This document shows positions 34,128 through 41,883 of a DNA stretch of 64,000 bases, piece by piece. The translations under genes were made by a program, and so were the position numbers. Below the pieces are notes generated by a model that searched no databases, was not told the DNA's origin, and saw only the letters and a program-made list of their open reading frames with translations. Source of the stretch: Flavobacteriia bacterium (GTDB taxonomy: Bacteria > Bacteroidota > Bacteroidia > Flavobacteriales_D > Crocinitomicaceae); assembly GCA_947450325.1 (NCBI GenBank), contig CANFUT010000005.1, positions 1 to 64,000 of the forward strand. Direction: 5' to 3'. Within the stretch, counting starts at the first letter, position 1. Every line of letters begins with the position of its first letter.

Positions 34128-34505
34128 ATGAAAAATCTCAAACTCCCCACTTGGATTATAATTCTTTCCGCAATTTTTGCCTTGCTAGAAATCATGGTCA
34201 GCTTTTCAATTTATTTCTCGCCAGAATCTGTCGCTGAAAATGTAGATTTGAAAGCAAAGGGAGTTGATTATTTGATGCAAACATGGGCAATTCGTCAATT
34301 TGCACTCGGATTTATTTTTGCTTTTGCAACCATCAAAAAATCAAATGCGATGCTCACAATTGCATATATTTTTTTTTTGGTGATGATGCTGGGTGATGTT
34401 TGGATTGGCATTACGCAAAAAAATTCCACATTGATTATTGCTGCTACCGTGATGAGTATGGCTAGTGCAATTTTGATTTATTTCTTGAATAAACAGAAAA
34501 ACTAA
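34128..34505 (+). CDS. Small four-helix membrane protein
   Basis: A protein of 125 residues with four predicted membrane helices: WIIILSAIFALLEIMVSFSI, FALGFIFAFATI, AMLTIAYIFFLVMMLGDVW and IIAATVMSMASAILIYFL, separated by short polar loops. The layout resembles small DUF4345-like or DoxX-like membrane proteins, but no defining motif was found. It lies 145 bases from the divergent hydrolase gene and 57 bases before a metallopeptidase gene. Confidence 0.7.
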   Translation: MKNLKLPTWIIILSAIFALLEIMVSFSIYFSPESVAENVDLKAKGVDYLMQTWAIRQFALGFIFAFATIKKSNAMLTIAYIFFLVMMLGDVWIGITQKNSTLIIAATVMSMASAILIYFLNKQKN

Positions 34506-34562
34506 TATTTTTCTGAGATTAAATTTAATTGTTTAAGTTTGAAATAACTTTAATCCAAATTG

Positions 34563-35954
34563 ATGCTTCAAAAGCTTCTCACTATTATTTTTTGTTGTTT
34601 TAGTTGCATTTCAATTGCGCAAAGCGAAAACAGTGCCGCCAATTTCTTAAGTCAACTCATCCAAATCAAATCCGATTTTGGACAGGAACAAAATGCCATT
34701 GATTTCATCGAAAATTGGGCGCAGAAAGAAGGTTTTTACACAACGAAATTGAATACGGGCGAATCGTCCGACAACATTATTGTTTCTATTTTTCCACTCA
34801 ATTTGCACAAACCAAATGTTGTTTTTACGAGTCATTTAGATGTTGTACCAGTTTCTGATACAGTCAATTGGAAATTCCCACCATATTCGGGCGTGATTCA
34901 TCAAGACACGATTTGGGGCAGGGGAGCGATTGACTGCAAAGGTTTGGCGGTGATGCAATTGTATGCATTGAAAAAATGGAAAGATTCAATCAACCAAAAA
35001 GATTTTCCGTACAATATTTCGTTTTTAGGTTTGGTTGAAGAGGAAAACAAAAGCAACAATGGAGCTGCATTTATTGCAGATCGATATATCGATACCTTGA
35101 ATCCAATGGTGATTTTCGGCGAGGGTGGCGCCGGTTTAGACCATGTGTTGAAATCGGATCCTAACCAACCGATTTTTGGCGTTTCGGTTGCCGACAAAAG
35201 TTTGCTTTGGTTGAAATTGGAAGCGAAAAGTTATGGTTTTGGTCACGGCGCCGTGCCTTCGGAATTGTATGCCAATAAACGTTTAATCAAAGCATTAATC
35301 AATTTAATTGACGAGGAAAAGCATTTCGTTTTCAACGATTTAGTCAAAAGCATGTTCCATAATTTGGGAGAACTAGAAGGTGGAACGAGGGGATTTTTCA
35401 TCAAACGCATTTATTGGCCAATTTTCTGGCCCTTGGTAAAAAAGAACTTCCGCGAAGGACAACCATTTCACGCCTTGGTGGACAATACGATTTCCATTAC
35501 CAAAATTGAAAGTTCGTCGACAGCAACCAACCAAATGTCAGACAAAGCAGTTGCTTATTTGGACTGTCGATTATTGCCTGGCGCGGACGTCGAGAAATTC
35601 ATCAAAAAACTAAAACGCACCACTTTATTTCGCGTTGATTTTGAAATTATGTACCAAGGACCCGCAGCGATTCAAAGTCCAGAAACCATTTTCTTCCAAA
35701 AAATGTGCGAAGCCATCAAAGAAGTTCATCCCGGCGCAGCGACAGTTCCCATCTTATTCCCAGCCTCCACAGACAACAACTTTTTCCGCCAAAAAGGCAT
35801 CCCAGTCTACGGAATCATCCCTAGCTTATTGAACCAATCCCTTTTCGAAAGCGTCCACAACCAAAACGAACGCATCGGAGTCAACAACCTCCAAAAAGGA
35901 ATCGACGTGTATTATCATTTCCTGAAATCTCTCCCTCCCAAAAGATTGATTTGA
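34563..35954 (+). CDS. Secreted M20-family metallopeptidase
   Basis: A protein of 463 residues from the ATG at 34563. A signal peptide (LLTIIFCCFSCISIAQ) precedes the M20 fold. Zinc ligands and catalytic acids are visible: FTSHLDVVP (first His and the catalytic Asp), WGRGAIDCKG (bridging Asp), GLVEEENKS (the general-base Glu and next ligand), and ESVHNQNERIG near the end (last His). The central dimerisation lid includes SVADKSLLWLKLEAKSYGFG. The subgroup with long sequence, export signal and GAxDxKG resembles carboxypeptidase S / PM20D1-like enzymes that cleave N-acyl amino acids or small peptides. The substrate is inferred. Confidence 0.88.
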   Translation: MLQKLLTIIFCCFSCISIAQSENSAANFLSQLIQIKSDFGQEQNAIDFIENWAQKEGFYTTKLNTGESSDNIIVSIFPLNLHKPNVVFTSHLDVVPVSDTVNWKFPPYSGVIHQDTIWGRGAIDCKGLAVMQLYALKKWKDSINQKDFPYNISFLGLVEEENKSNNGAAFIADRYIDTLNPMVIFGEGGAGLDHVLKSDPNQPIFGVSVADKSLLWLKLEAKSYGFGHGAVPSELYANKRLIKALINLIDEEKHFVFNDLVKSMFHNLGELEGGTRGFFIKRIYWPIFWPLVKKNFREGQPFHALVDNTISITKIESSSTATNQMSDKAVAYLDCRLLPGADVEKFIKKLKRTTLFRVDFEIMYQGPAAIQSPETIFFQKMCEAIKEVHPGAATVPILFPASTDNNFFRQKGIPVYGIIPSLLNQSLFESVHNQNERIGVNNLQKGIDVYYHFLKSLPPKRLI

Positions 35955-35970
35955 GAAAATGAGAAATCAA

Positions 35971-36121
35971 AATCATGGCGCGAGATATACCAAAAACTCC
36001 TTGCAACGGTTTTTAAACTGTTGCGAGAATTCGCGATAATCGAACATAAATCATGGTGCCAGAGGTACCAAATATGTGTAGCAACGGTTTTTAAACCGTT
36101 GCGAAATAACGCGGTAATCGA
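35971..36121. repeat. Two 73-bp REP-like repeats in tandem
   Basis: Copies at 35971-36043 and 36049-36121 align over all 73 bases without gaps. Each starts AATCATGG and ends TAATCGA. The core GCAACGGTTTTTAAACCGTTGC (second copy) is a 10-bp hairpin; the first copy has a single C to T change that keeps the pair as G-T. A weaker first hairpin TGGTGCC / GGTACCA precedes it in copy 2. This is REP-like non-coding DNA. Confidence 0.7.
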
Positions 36122-36258
36122 TTGTTTTTGGCATGTGTTTTTGGTTCAAAAACCATGACAAAAACCCCTGTATAAATTCAAAAAAAATACGATAAATTGA
36201 CAATTAAATGACATTTAAAACAACCATAAACCTTAGCTTTGCTAAAAAAATTCTAGCA

Positions 36259-37230
36259 ATGTACACAAGACCAAGAAGAAACCGAAAAAATGCTGTCATC
36301 CGTTCAATGGTAGAAGAAACCAAATTGGGCGTTGAAAACTTGATTTATCCCATTTTTTTATTGGATGGAAAAGGAATCAAAACAGAGGTGAAATCCTTGC
36401 CAAACAATTTTCGTTGGTCTTTAGACATGCTGATTCCTGAAATCGAAGCTTGCATGAAATTGGGCGTAAAAACCTTTGATTTATTCCCAGCCGTGGACGA
36501 AAGCTTGAAAGACAAAATCGCTTCTTACAGCTACGCTTCTGATAATTTCTATTTGGACGCCATTCGCAAATTGAAAGCAGAATTTCCAGAAATGGTTATT
36601 ATGAGCGACGTGGCGATGGATCCATATTCTTCCGATGGTCACGACGGTTTGGTGGAAAATGGCGAAATCGTGAACGACAAAACCTTGCCAATTTTAGCGA
36701 AAATGGCTATTGCGCAAGCGCAAGCCGGTGTAGATATTATCGGACCGTCAGACATGATGGATGGACGCGTAGGTTATTTGCGTGAAGAATTGGACGAAGC
36801 AGGTTATGAAAACACGAGCATCATGTCGTATTCGGTGAAATATGCGAGCGCGTTTTACAATCCGTTCCGTGACGCATTGGATTCAGCGCCAAAATCGGGC
36901 GACAAAAAAACATATCAAATGAATCCCGCCAACAAACGCGAAGCCCTGCTAGAAGCCGAATTGGATTATTCTGAAGGCGCGGACATGTTGATGGTCAAAC
37001 CAGCATTGTGTTACTTGGATGTGATTCATTTATTGAAAGAAAATTTCAATATTCCGATTACCGCTTACAACGTGAGTGGCGAATGTGCGATGGTTTACGC
37101 CGCAGCGCGCAACGGATGGTTGAATTACGAGCCAGTGATGTACGAAATGCTACTAAGCATGCGCAGAGCCGGAGCAGACGCTATTTTGACCTATTTCGCG
37201 AAGGATTTTGCGGAGATGGTGAAGAGGTAG
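36259..37230 (+). CDS. hemB: Porphobilinogen synthase (5-aminolevulinate dehydratase)
   Basis: A protein of 323 residues from the ATG at 36259. An in-frame ATG at 36208 precedes a TAGCTTTG box at 36234-36241, a likely -7 element, so it is rejected. It condenses two aminolevulinate molecules to porphobilinogen in haem synthesis. The two active-site lysines are K194 (SVKYAS) and K247 (LMVKPAL). The metal site reads DVAMDPYSSDGHDG, with Asp instead of the three Cys of zinc enzymes, so this is the magnesium-dependent type. The last 184 bases have a 96 percent identical copy 1.9 kb downstream. Confidence 0.97.
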   Translation: MYTRPRRNRKNAVIRSMVEETKLGVENLIYPIFLLDGKGIKTEVKSLPNNFRWSLDMLIPEIEACMKLGVKTFDLFPAVDESLKDKIASYSYASDNFYLDAIRKLKAEFPEMVIMSDVAMDPYSSDGHDGLVENGEIVNDKTLPILAKMAIAQAQAGVDIIGPSDMMDGRVGYLREELDEAGYENTSIMSYSVKYASAFYNPFRDALDSAPKSGDKKTYQMNPANKREALLEAELDYSEGADMLMVKPALCYLDVIHLLKENFNIPITAYNVSGECAMVYAAARNGWLNYEPVMYEMLLSMRRAGADAILTYFAKDFAEMVKR

Positions 37231-37333
37231 GAATTTTCTATCAAAATAATTAGTTAGAAATTTTGGTTCTATTTCGGCACAATAAATTAAGTTGTGTAAA
37301 AATGTGATTTGAGAGATTTTTGTTGTCTACAAG

Positions 37334-38119
37334 GTGAGCACAAAAATTCCGATATTACAATTAGTTAAAAAAAGTAAAATTTTCGTTTCCAAAAATAAAC
37401 TGTTTTCACTATCTTGCTCAACTAATGAAAATAACAAACATAAAGCGACTAATTTGACACACGAAAAATTTCTTCAGCTATACGACAAATACCAACCTTG
37501 GTTTGGTAGACCAATTGAAATTGCCAGGGCAAGCAGTGCATTAGGCGAAAGAAATTATAAAAAATTTCTTCTAATTGACATTAAAGGTTTAATCACAAAA
37601 GAAGAAGGTAAAGAAGAGCTTGTATCGGAAGCTTCTGTAGAAATAAAAGACTTGGTCAATTTTCAAGTTCATACGATTCCTTTAGACACATTTGACCAAG
37701 CAGTAAGATTTATTAATTTGAGTAGTGCGAAAATTCTAAACCTTTCAAATACGAACAAGAAAGGTCATCTTACAGTTGATAACTCACTTGGACATGTTGA
37801 ATTTTTTATCATTCAAATCAATTCACATTTCGGTAAGACACCCAGTGAATGGACAAAGATAGCAGGTAATATTGCTGTTAATTTTAATTCAAAGAGGACT
37901 AATCACAATCCTATTTCAATCCCAGACAAACTATTTTTATCTTCTTTAATTACCAACCAAGTTCAACCGATTTTTAATCTATCAAGGATTTATCCCATTG
38001 GACAACCGAATTATAATTCACAAAACGATTTCTTCGACACCATAGAAATTGTATTAGAGGAAATAAGCACTATAAATGAAGACTACGAGGTGACCTTTGT
38101 GTTTGAAAAAAAAGCATAA
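37334..38119 (+). CDS. Hypothetical protein between hemB and its 3' copy
   Basis: A protein of 261 residues with a GTG start at 37334; the translation contains no internal Met, so the start is uncertain. It is soluble, Lys/Asn-rich, and has no signal or membrane segment. The first 45 residues are Ser/Lys-rich and may be disordered. A phrase YDKYQPWFGRPIEIARASSA and a strand-rich centre (HVEFFIIQINSHFG) suggest a defined fold. I do not recognise a family. Codon use and the location between the hemB repeats suggest an acquired gene. Confidence 0.55.
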   Translation: MSTKIPILQLVKKSKIFVSKNKLFSLSCSTNENNKHKATNLTHEKFLQLYDKYQPWFGRPIEIARASSALGERNYKKFLLIDIKGLITKEEGKEELVSEASVEIKDLVNFQVHTIPLDTFDQAVRFINLSSAKILNLSNTNKKGHLTVDNSLGHVEFFIIQINSHFGKTPSEWTKIAGNIAVNFNSKRTNHNPISIPDKLFLSSLITNQVQPIFNLSRIYPIGQPNYNSQNDFFDTIEIVLEEISTINEDYEVTFVFEKKA

Positions 38120-38291
38120 TCTACTGCTTATGTAGAAAACTTTATAGTAAATTGGAAATCAATGAAAGTGCATTTGGATAACATTTTAGAACTTGAAATA
38201 CTATTATAATTTGGGACTATAGTGTGTTACGACCGAAGATGGTGATAGACAGAAAATCGCCAACTTAGTAATCCATAAAACGTCAATAACA

Positions 38292-38693
38292 ATGACGCAT
38301 AGAGTTAATTTAGATATTGATGGCGTGCTGCTGGATAAGAAACAAAAACTTCCGCAGGGTGCCGTAAGATTTGTCGAATTTATCGTTCAACATTTTGATT
38401 GTTATTGGCTAACCACACATTGTCGATCAAATATAAATAATGCAGTAAGTTATCTCTCCAAGTTTTACGATATTGAAACTATAGAATTACTAAAAACAAT
38501 AAAACCAACCAATTGGGAAACTTTGAAAACCGAAGCGATTGATTTTGACCAAAAATTTTATTGGTTAGAAGATTATCCATTTGAATCAGAAATAAGGGTA
38601 CTTGAGAAAAGAAATCTTGTAAGTTCACTAATCAAAGTTGACTTAAATCATCCAAATGAATTGGAACGTATAGAAAAACTACTTTTATTTTAG
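38292..38693 (+). CDS. HAD-like small protein
   Basis: A protein of 133 residues. The start MTHRVNLDIDGVLLD has the DxDGVL first motif of haloacid-dehalogenase-like phosphatases (D8 and D10), and YWLTTHC resembles the second motif (Thr). A Lys-containing third motif may be in SSLIKVDLNHP, and a late acidic pair is in YWLEDYPFESE. Short members of this type occur as single-domain proteins of unknown substrate. It lies between the hemB repeats after the unknown gene, with a 172-base gap. The activity is inferred from motifs only. Confidence 0.65.
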   Translation: MTHRVNLDIDGVLLDKKQKLPQGAVRFVEFIVQHFDCYWLTTHCRSNINNAVSYLSKFYDIETIELLKTIKPTNWETLKTEAIDFDQKFYWLEDYPFESEIRVLEKRNLVSSLIKVDLNHPNELERIEKLLLF

Positions 38694-38783
38694 CCGCTTT
38701 GAACATCAAATCAGCAACTTCTTCAAAATTGTTATATCTGTTAGGCGAATCTTGCTATTCGGAAAATGTTATTTAAACACATC

Positions 38784-39134
38784 ATGAAACACCTCATATC
38801 CCTCACAATCATCACATTCTCCCTCAACCTCCACAGTCAATCCGCCCAAAAATGAATTAACTACCCAACAGTAGTTGGCATCTTGGAGGAATATCAAGAA
38901 AACACAAGAGATTTTTTACTTGTGGAAGGGAAAGTAAAGGAAATTTTCAATATTCCGATTACCGCTTACAACGTGAGTGGCGAATGTGCGATGGTTTACG
39001 CAGCAGTGCGCAACGGTTGGTTGAATTACGAGCCTGTGATGTACGAAATGCTACTCAGCATGCGCAGAGCCGGAGCAGACGATATTTTGACCTATTTCGC
39101 GAAGGATTTTGCGGAGATGGAGAAGAATTCGTAA
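38784..39134 (+). pseudogene. Broken chimera: signal peptide, in-frame stop, then hemB 3' fragment
   Basis: The frame from ATG 38784 gives a signal peptide (MKHLISLTIITFSLNLHSQS), reaches a TGA at 38853-38855, continues open through about 30 residues ([20 protein letters not shown]), and then becomes the C-terminal 60 residues of HemB ([20 protein letters not shown] onward) in the same frame to a stop at 39134. The HemB part lacks both active-site lysines, so no enzyme is possible. It reads as a secreted-protein gene whose end was replaced by a hemB tail and then interrupted by a stop codon. Confidence 0.75.
38945..39127. repeat. Near-copy of the hemB 3' end
   Basis: 183 bases match 37044-37227 at about 96 percent by eye. 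Six single-base differences lie inside the shared frame, four of them at third positions. The two copies are direct repeats bracketing 37228-38944. Confidence 0.9.
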
Positions 39135-39154
39135 GAGTTTTTTAAATAAAAAGA

Positions 39155-39198
39155 TTGAATTTAGGAATTAATGTAATAACTTTGTAATTACATTAATT
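39155..39198 (+). promoter_or_regulatory. mazEF promoter and palindromic operator
   Basis: TTG at 39155-39157 and TAACTTTG at 39177-39184 with a 19-base spacer form a very good promoter. A perfect 12-bp inverted repeat, AATTAATGTAAT at 39166-39177 and ATTACATTAATT at 39187-39198 with a 9-base centre, covers the -7 box and the start of transcription. A MazE dimer or MazEF complex bound here would shut off its own operon. The mazE ATG follows at 39207. Confidence 0.85.
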
Positions 39199-39206
39199 TA
39201 ATTCAA

Positions 39207-39452
39207 ATGGAAATTTCTATCATCAATATCGGAAATTCGAAAGGTTTTCGCTTGCCTAAAACTATCTTGGAAAGATACCACATTTCAGACAAAATGGAAA
39301 TGATTCTTGAAAAGGGACAAATTGTGTTGCGACCTATCACTGAGCCAAGAAAAGGTTGGGATAAAGCATTCCAAAAGATGCATGAAAATGGTGACGATTC
39401 GCTTTTGCTTGACGATGTTTTTGACGACGAAAATTTCGAAGAATGGAGCTAA
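39207..39452 (+). CDS. mazE: MazE-type antitoxin (AbrB/SpoVT-like fold)
   Basis: A protein of 81 residues. Residues 1-48 form the swapped-hairpin DNA-binding fold (IINIGNSKGFRLPKTILERY, then MEMILEKGQIVLRP), and the acidic C-terminal tail (SLLLDDVFDDENFEEWS) is the usual toxin-neutralising part. It binds the palindromic operator just upstream. Its end overlaps the toxin gene by 10 bases, the normal order and coupling for a type II antitoxin. Confidence 0.92.
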   Translation: MEISIINIGNSKGFRLPKTILERYHISDKMEMILEKGQIVLRPITEPRKGWDKAFQKMHENGDDSLLLDDVFDDENFEEWS

Positions 39453-39766
39453 ATCAATATCAAATCGTTTTGGTAAATCTCGACCCAACAATTGGAAGCG
39501 AAATTCAAAAAACCAGACCATGTGTAATCATTTCCCCCAATGAAATGAATCAGTTTCTGCGAACTGTAACAATCGCTCCGATGACAACTTCCAGCCGAAA
39601 TTACCCATCGAGAGTGAAAGTAAAACACAACGGACAAGAAGGTTGGATTGTATTAGACCAAATCAGGACCATTGACAAAACGCGAATCGTTAAAATTTTT
39701 GGTATGATTACAGCAAAAGAAATAAAGGCTTGTAAAAATGTTATTCGGGAGATTTTTGTAGATTAG
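39443..39766 (+). CDS. mazF: MazF/PemK-type mRNA interferase toxin
   Basis: A protein of 107 residues with the SH3-like MazF fold: VLVNLDPTIGSEIQKTRPCV (loop with the catalytic Arg/Thr region), TVTIAPMTTSS (catalytic Thr) and GWIVLDQIRTIDKTRI. MazF cuts single-stranded RNA at short sequences; the specificity of this one is unknown. It is translated from an ATG inside the end of mazE. The length is normal and all core motifs are intact, so the toxin is probably active. Confidence 0.92.
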   Translation: MELNQYQIVLVNLDPTIGSEIQKTRPCVIISPNEMNQFLRTVTIAPMTTSSRNYPSRVKVKHNGQEGWIVLDQIRTIDKTRIVKIFGMITAKEIKACKNVIREIFVD

Positions 39767-39781
39767 AGTGTCAATTTTTAG

Positions 39782-40144
39782 TTGTTTAGTTTTTTTGCTC
39801 CAGCATTGCCCTCTCCAATTAAATCAAATCCAGCAGGAAATTCGATTGCAATTGTTTTTGAAGAAGATACCACTTTTTCGTTTTACGACGAATTCGGACG
39901 AAAAACCATGGATTCGATACCATACGGCGGCAACGTCGAAGGGTACAAATATAAATATGCCTATCACCAAGACACTGTTTTTTGCAATCATTATTGGTCT
40001 GCAATTATCGATGCGATCAATCATAAAGAAATTTTCATCTTGGATCAACAGGGAAATTGGACCGAAAAGAAGGAAATCGGCCTTGAAGAAATTCCTTCTG
40101 GAAAATGGACGGCGCTGCATCGGAGAAAGATTACTTATTACTAG
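39782..40144 (+). pseudogene. Probable fragment of a hypothetical gene
   Basis: An open frame of 120 codons beginning at a TTG with no ATG. The translation is protein-like (SPIKSNPAGNSIAIVFEEDT, then a strand-rich middle and EEIPSGKWTALHRRKITYY) with sensible residue usage, whereas the first ten residues look like random hydrophobic translation. It starts 15 bases after mazF. I think it is the 3' part of a gene whose start was lost, possibly when mazEF or the hemB copy moved in. It could also be a weakly started small gene. Confidence 0.4.
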
Positions 40145-40261
40145 CAGATTTGAATAATTCATTAAAGGCGATTATTGAAAAATAAATTATACTTTAGTCT
40201 CATGCCGGCAATATTAACGGAACGCTATCTTTCAGTATAAACTTGAAATAAAATAATAGAA

Positions 40262-40894
40262 ATGAATATAACAATCATAGGAGCTTCGGCTGGAATTGGA
40301 TTAGAAGCTGTAAAAAGGGGATTAAATAGGAATCATTCTATAACGACCCTTTCTCGATCTGAAATTGAAATGGAAGAGATTAAATCTTTGAAAGTCATAC
40401 TTGGTGATGCAACTAATAAAGCGGACCTTTTAAATTCAATTCAAAACGCAGATGCGCTAATTATCACATTGGGGACTGGCAAGAATATGAAAGCGACGAC
40501 CCTTTTTTCAGATTTTGCAGCATTAATTTTGGAAATACATAAAGAGAATAAAATAATTATTCCATTAATTTTTGTTACTGGATTTGGAGCAGGAGAAAGT
40601 AAAAATTATGTTTCTTGGATTGTTAAGATATTTTTAAAATACTTTTTAAAAGAAGTTTATGCCGACAAAACCAAAATGGAGGAAATAATCACTAATTCGG
40701 ACATGAATTGGACGGTTGTTAGACCGGGAAGACTTTTAGAAAAAGGATTGACAGAAAAATACCGTATTGAAAATACTCTATTTAAGGGAATCAAAATAGG
40801 AGGAATTAACAGATCAGACGTCGCAGACTTTTTAATAAAACAAGCAGAAAAACAAACTGAATTAAAAAAGTACATTGCGATATCTGAAAAATAG
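40262..40894 (+). CDS. NAD(P)-binding SDR-like protein (NmrA/YwnB type)
   Basis: A protein of 210 residues with an N-terminal Rossmann motif (MNITIIGASAGIGLEAVKRG), acidic and Ser-rich NAD(P) specificity loop TLSRSEIEMEE, VILGDATNKADL, ADALIITLGTGKN and the C-terminal pattern WTVVRPGRLLEKGL. This is the atypical SDR group with NmrA-like and YwnB-like proteins, often NAD(P)H sensors or flavin-reductase-like enzymes without the Tyr-x-x-x-Lys pair. The substrate is unknown. A separate gene with its own spacing. Confidence 0.85.
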   Translation: MNITIIGASAGIGLEAVKRGLNRNHSITTLSRSEIEMEEIKSLKVILGDATNKADLLNSIQNADALIITLGTGKNMKATTLFSDFAALILEIHKENKIIIPLIFVTGFGAGESKNYVSWIVKIFLKYFLKEVYADKTKMEEIITNSDMNWTVVRPGRLLEKGLTEKYRIENTLFKGIKIGGINRSDVADFLIKQAEKQTELKKYIAISEK

Positions 40895-40992
40895 GATAAA
40901 ATAAAAGCCAAACCATTTTCATAGTGCGCTAGTATTGCAGCATACTAAAGAGTCGCTATATTTAGTCCCAAGTTAAACTAATAAAACAACTA

Positions 40993-41400
40993 ATGAACGG
41001 ATTATTTTACCAAAAAGAAGTTGCGGAATACACAACCTATCATTTATTGCGATTTTACGAAAATGGGTATGTCATTTACAAGAAAGTCACTGGTTCCGAT
41101 AAAGCATATTTATCGAGAGAGTTGAAATCATTTGCGATGGTCGGTCATGACGTGAAAGGCGAGCCAGAATTTACATTTTGTGGTTCCTTTGAGGATTATG
41201 GCGACGTCATTTCTTGCAAAGTCGAGAATCAAATTATGGATTCATCCGATACTTGGGCTGAGAAAGATGTGCTTAGTTTCAGAGGGAAATTCAACGAAAA
41301 TGGTGAATTGGAACTTAAGAAAATCAGTAAAAGAACGAAGTTTGAAGTAGATATAAAATTCTTACCAACAATAGATGAGGTTCTGATGAGTGAGTTTTAA
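40993..41400 (+). CDS. Hypothetical protein
   Basis: A soluble protein of 135 residues with no signal peptide. It is strand-rich: YHLLRFYENGYVIYKKVTG, FTFCGSFEDYGDVISCKVEN, then VLSFRGKFNENGELELKKIS, a layout like a single lipocalin-like or beta-sandwich domain. No family was recognised. The stop is 31 bases before the DUF1801 protein's ATG, so the two are probably co-transcribed. Confidence 0.6.
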   Translation: MNGLFYQKEVAEYTTYHLLRFYENGYVIYKKVTGSDKAYLSRELKSFAMVGHDVKGEPEFTFCGSFEDYGDVISCKVENQIMDSSDTWAEKDVLSFRGKFNENGELELKKISKRTKFEVDIKFLPTIDEVLMSEF

Positions 41401-41431
41401 TTCAAAATTTATTCGTTTCAATATTCAGAAA

Positions 41432-41857
41432 ATGGACATTCAAACCCAAATCAACGAGTACATTTCCACGCAACCAGAGGAAAAACGCAATGACTTGAAA
41501 ATCTTACACAAGCGAATTTTAGAACTCAATCCGACTTGTAAGTTGTGGTTTTTAGATGGAAAAAACAGCGAAAATAAAGTGGTTTCCAATCCAAATATCG
41601 GTTATGGAACCCAAACAATTCACTATGCTGACGGAAAGACCAAAGAATTTTACCGCATCGGACTCAGCGCCAACACGACGGGGATTTCAGTCTATATTCT
41701 AGGAATTGAGGATAAAAATTACCTGCCGAATACCTACAAAGAAAACCTAGGAAAAGCTAGTGTTACGGGCTATTGCATCAAATTCAAAAAGTTGAGAGAT
41801 ATCAATTTGGAAGTGTTGGAATCAGCCATCCACTTTGGATTTTTACTGGAAGAATAA
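41432..41857 (+). CDS. DUF1801 family protein
   Basis: A protein of 141 residues from the ATG at 41432; the frame is open upstream, overlapping the previous gene, but the family begins near the MDIQTQINEYISTQPEEKRN block. Other recognisable parts: LKILHKRILELNPTCKLWF, NIGYGTQTIHYADGKTKEFY, and IGLSANTTGISVYI. DUF1801 proteins have a YdhG-like fold; their role is unknown, although some are associated with iron/frataxin-like work. It follows the hypothetical gene on the same strand. Confidence 0.78.
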   Translation: MDIQTQINEYISTQPEEKRNDLKILHKRILELNPTCKLWFLDGKNSENKVVSNPNIGYGTQTIHYADGKTKEFYRIGLSANTTGISVYILGIEDKNYLPNTYKENLGKASVTGYCIKFKKLRDINLEVLESAIHFGFLLEE

Positions 41858-41883
41858 TTCTTAGAACTTATCGATTTTAAAGT

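Noticed and set aside
36208-36258. A 17-residue longer HemB start
   Set aside because: The extension contains the -7 box TAGCTTTG at 36234-36241 and does not match the family's N-terminus.
37044-39127. Phage attachment sites for a tyrosine integrase in the hemB repeat
   Set aside because: No integrase gene lies between or near the repeats, and a 184-base repeat is too long for a typical attachment core; recombination between homologous genes is the simpler view.
39768-40157. A 129-codon frame overlapping 39782-40144 in another phase
   Set aside because: Its composition is less protein-like (runs of Gln, Leu and Cys at the start, basic end) than that of the 39782 frame, and both cannot be coding.
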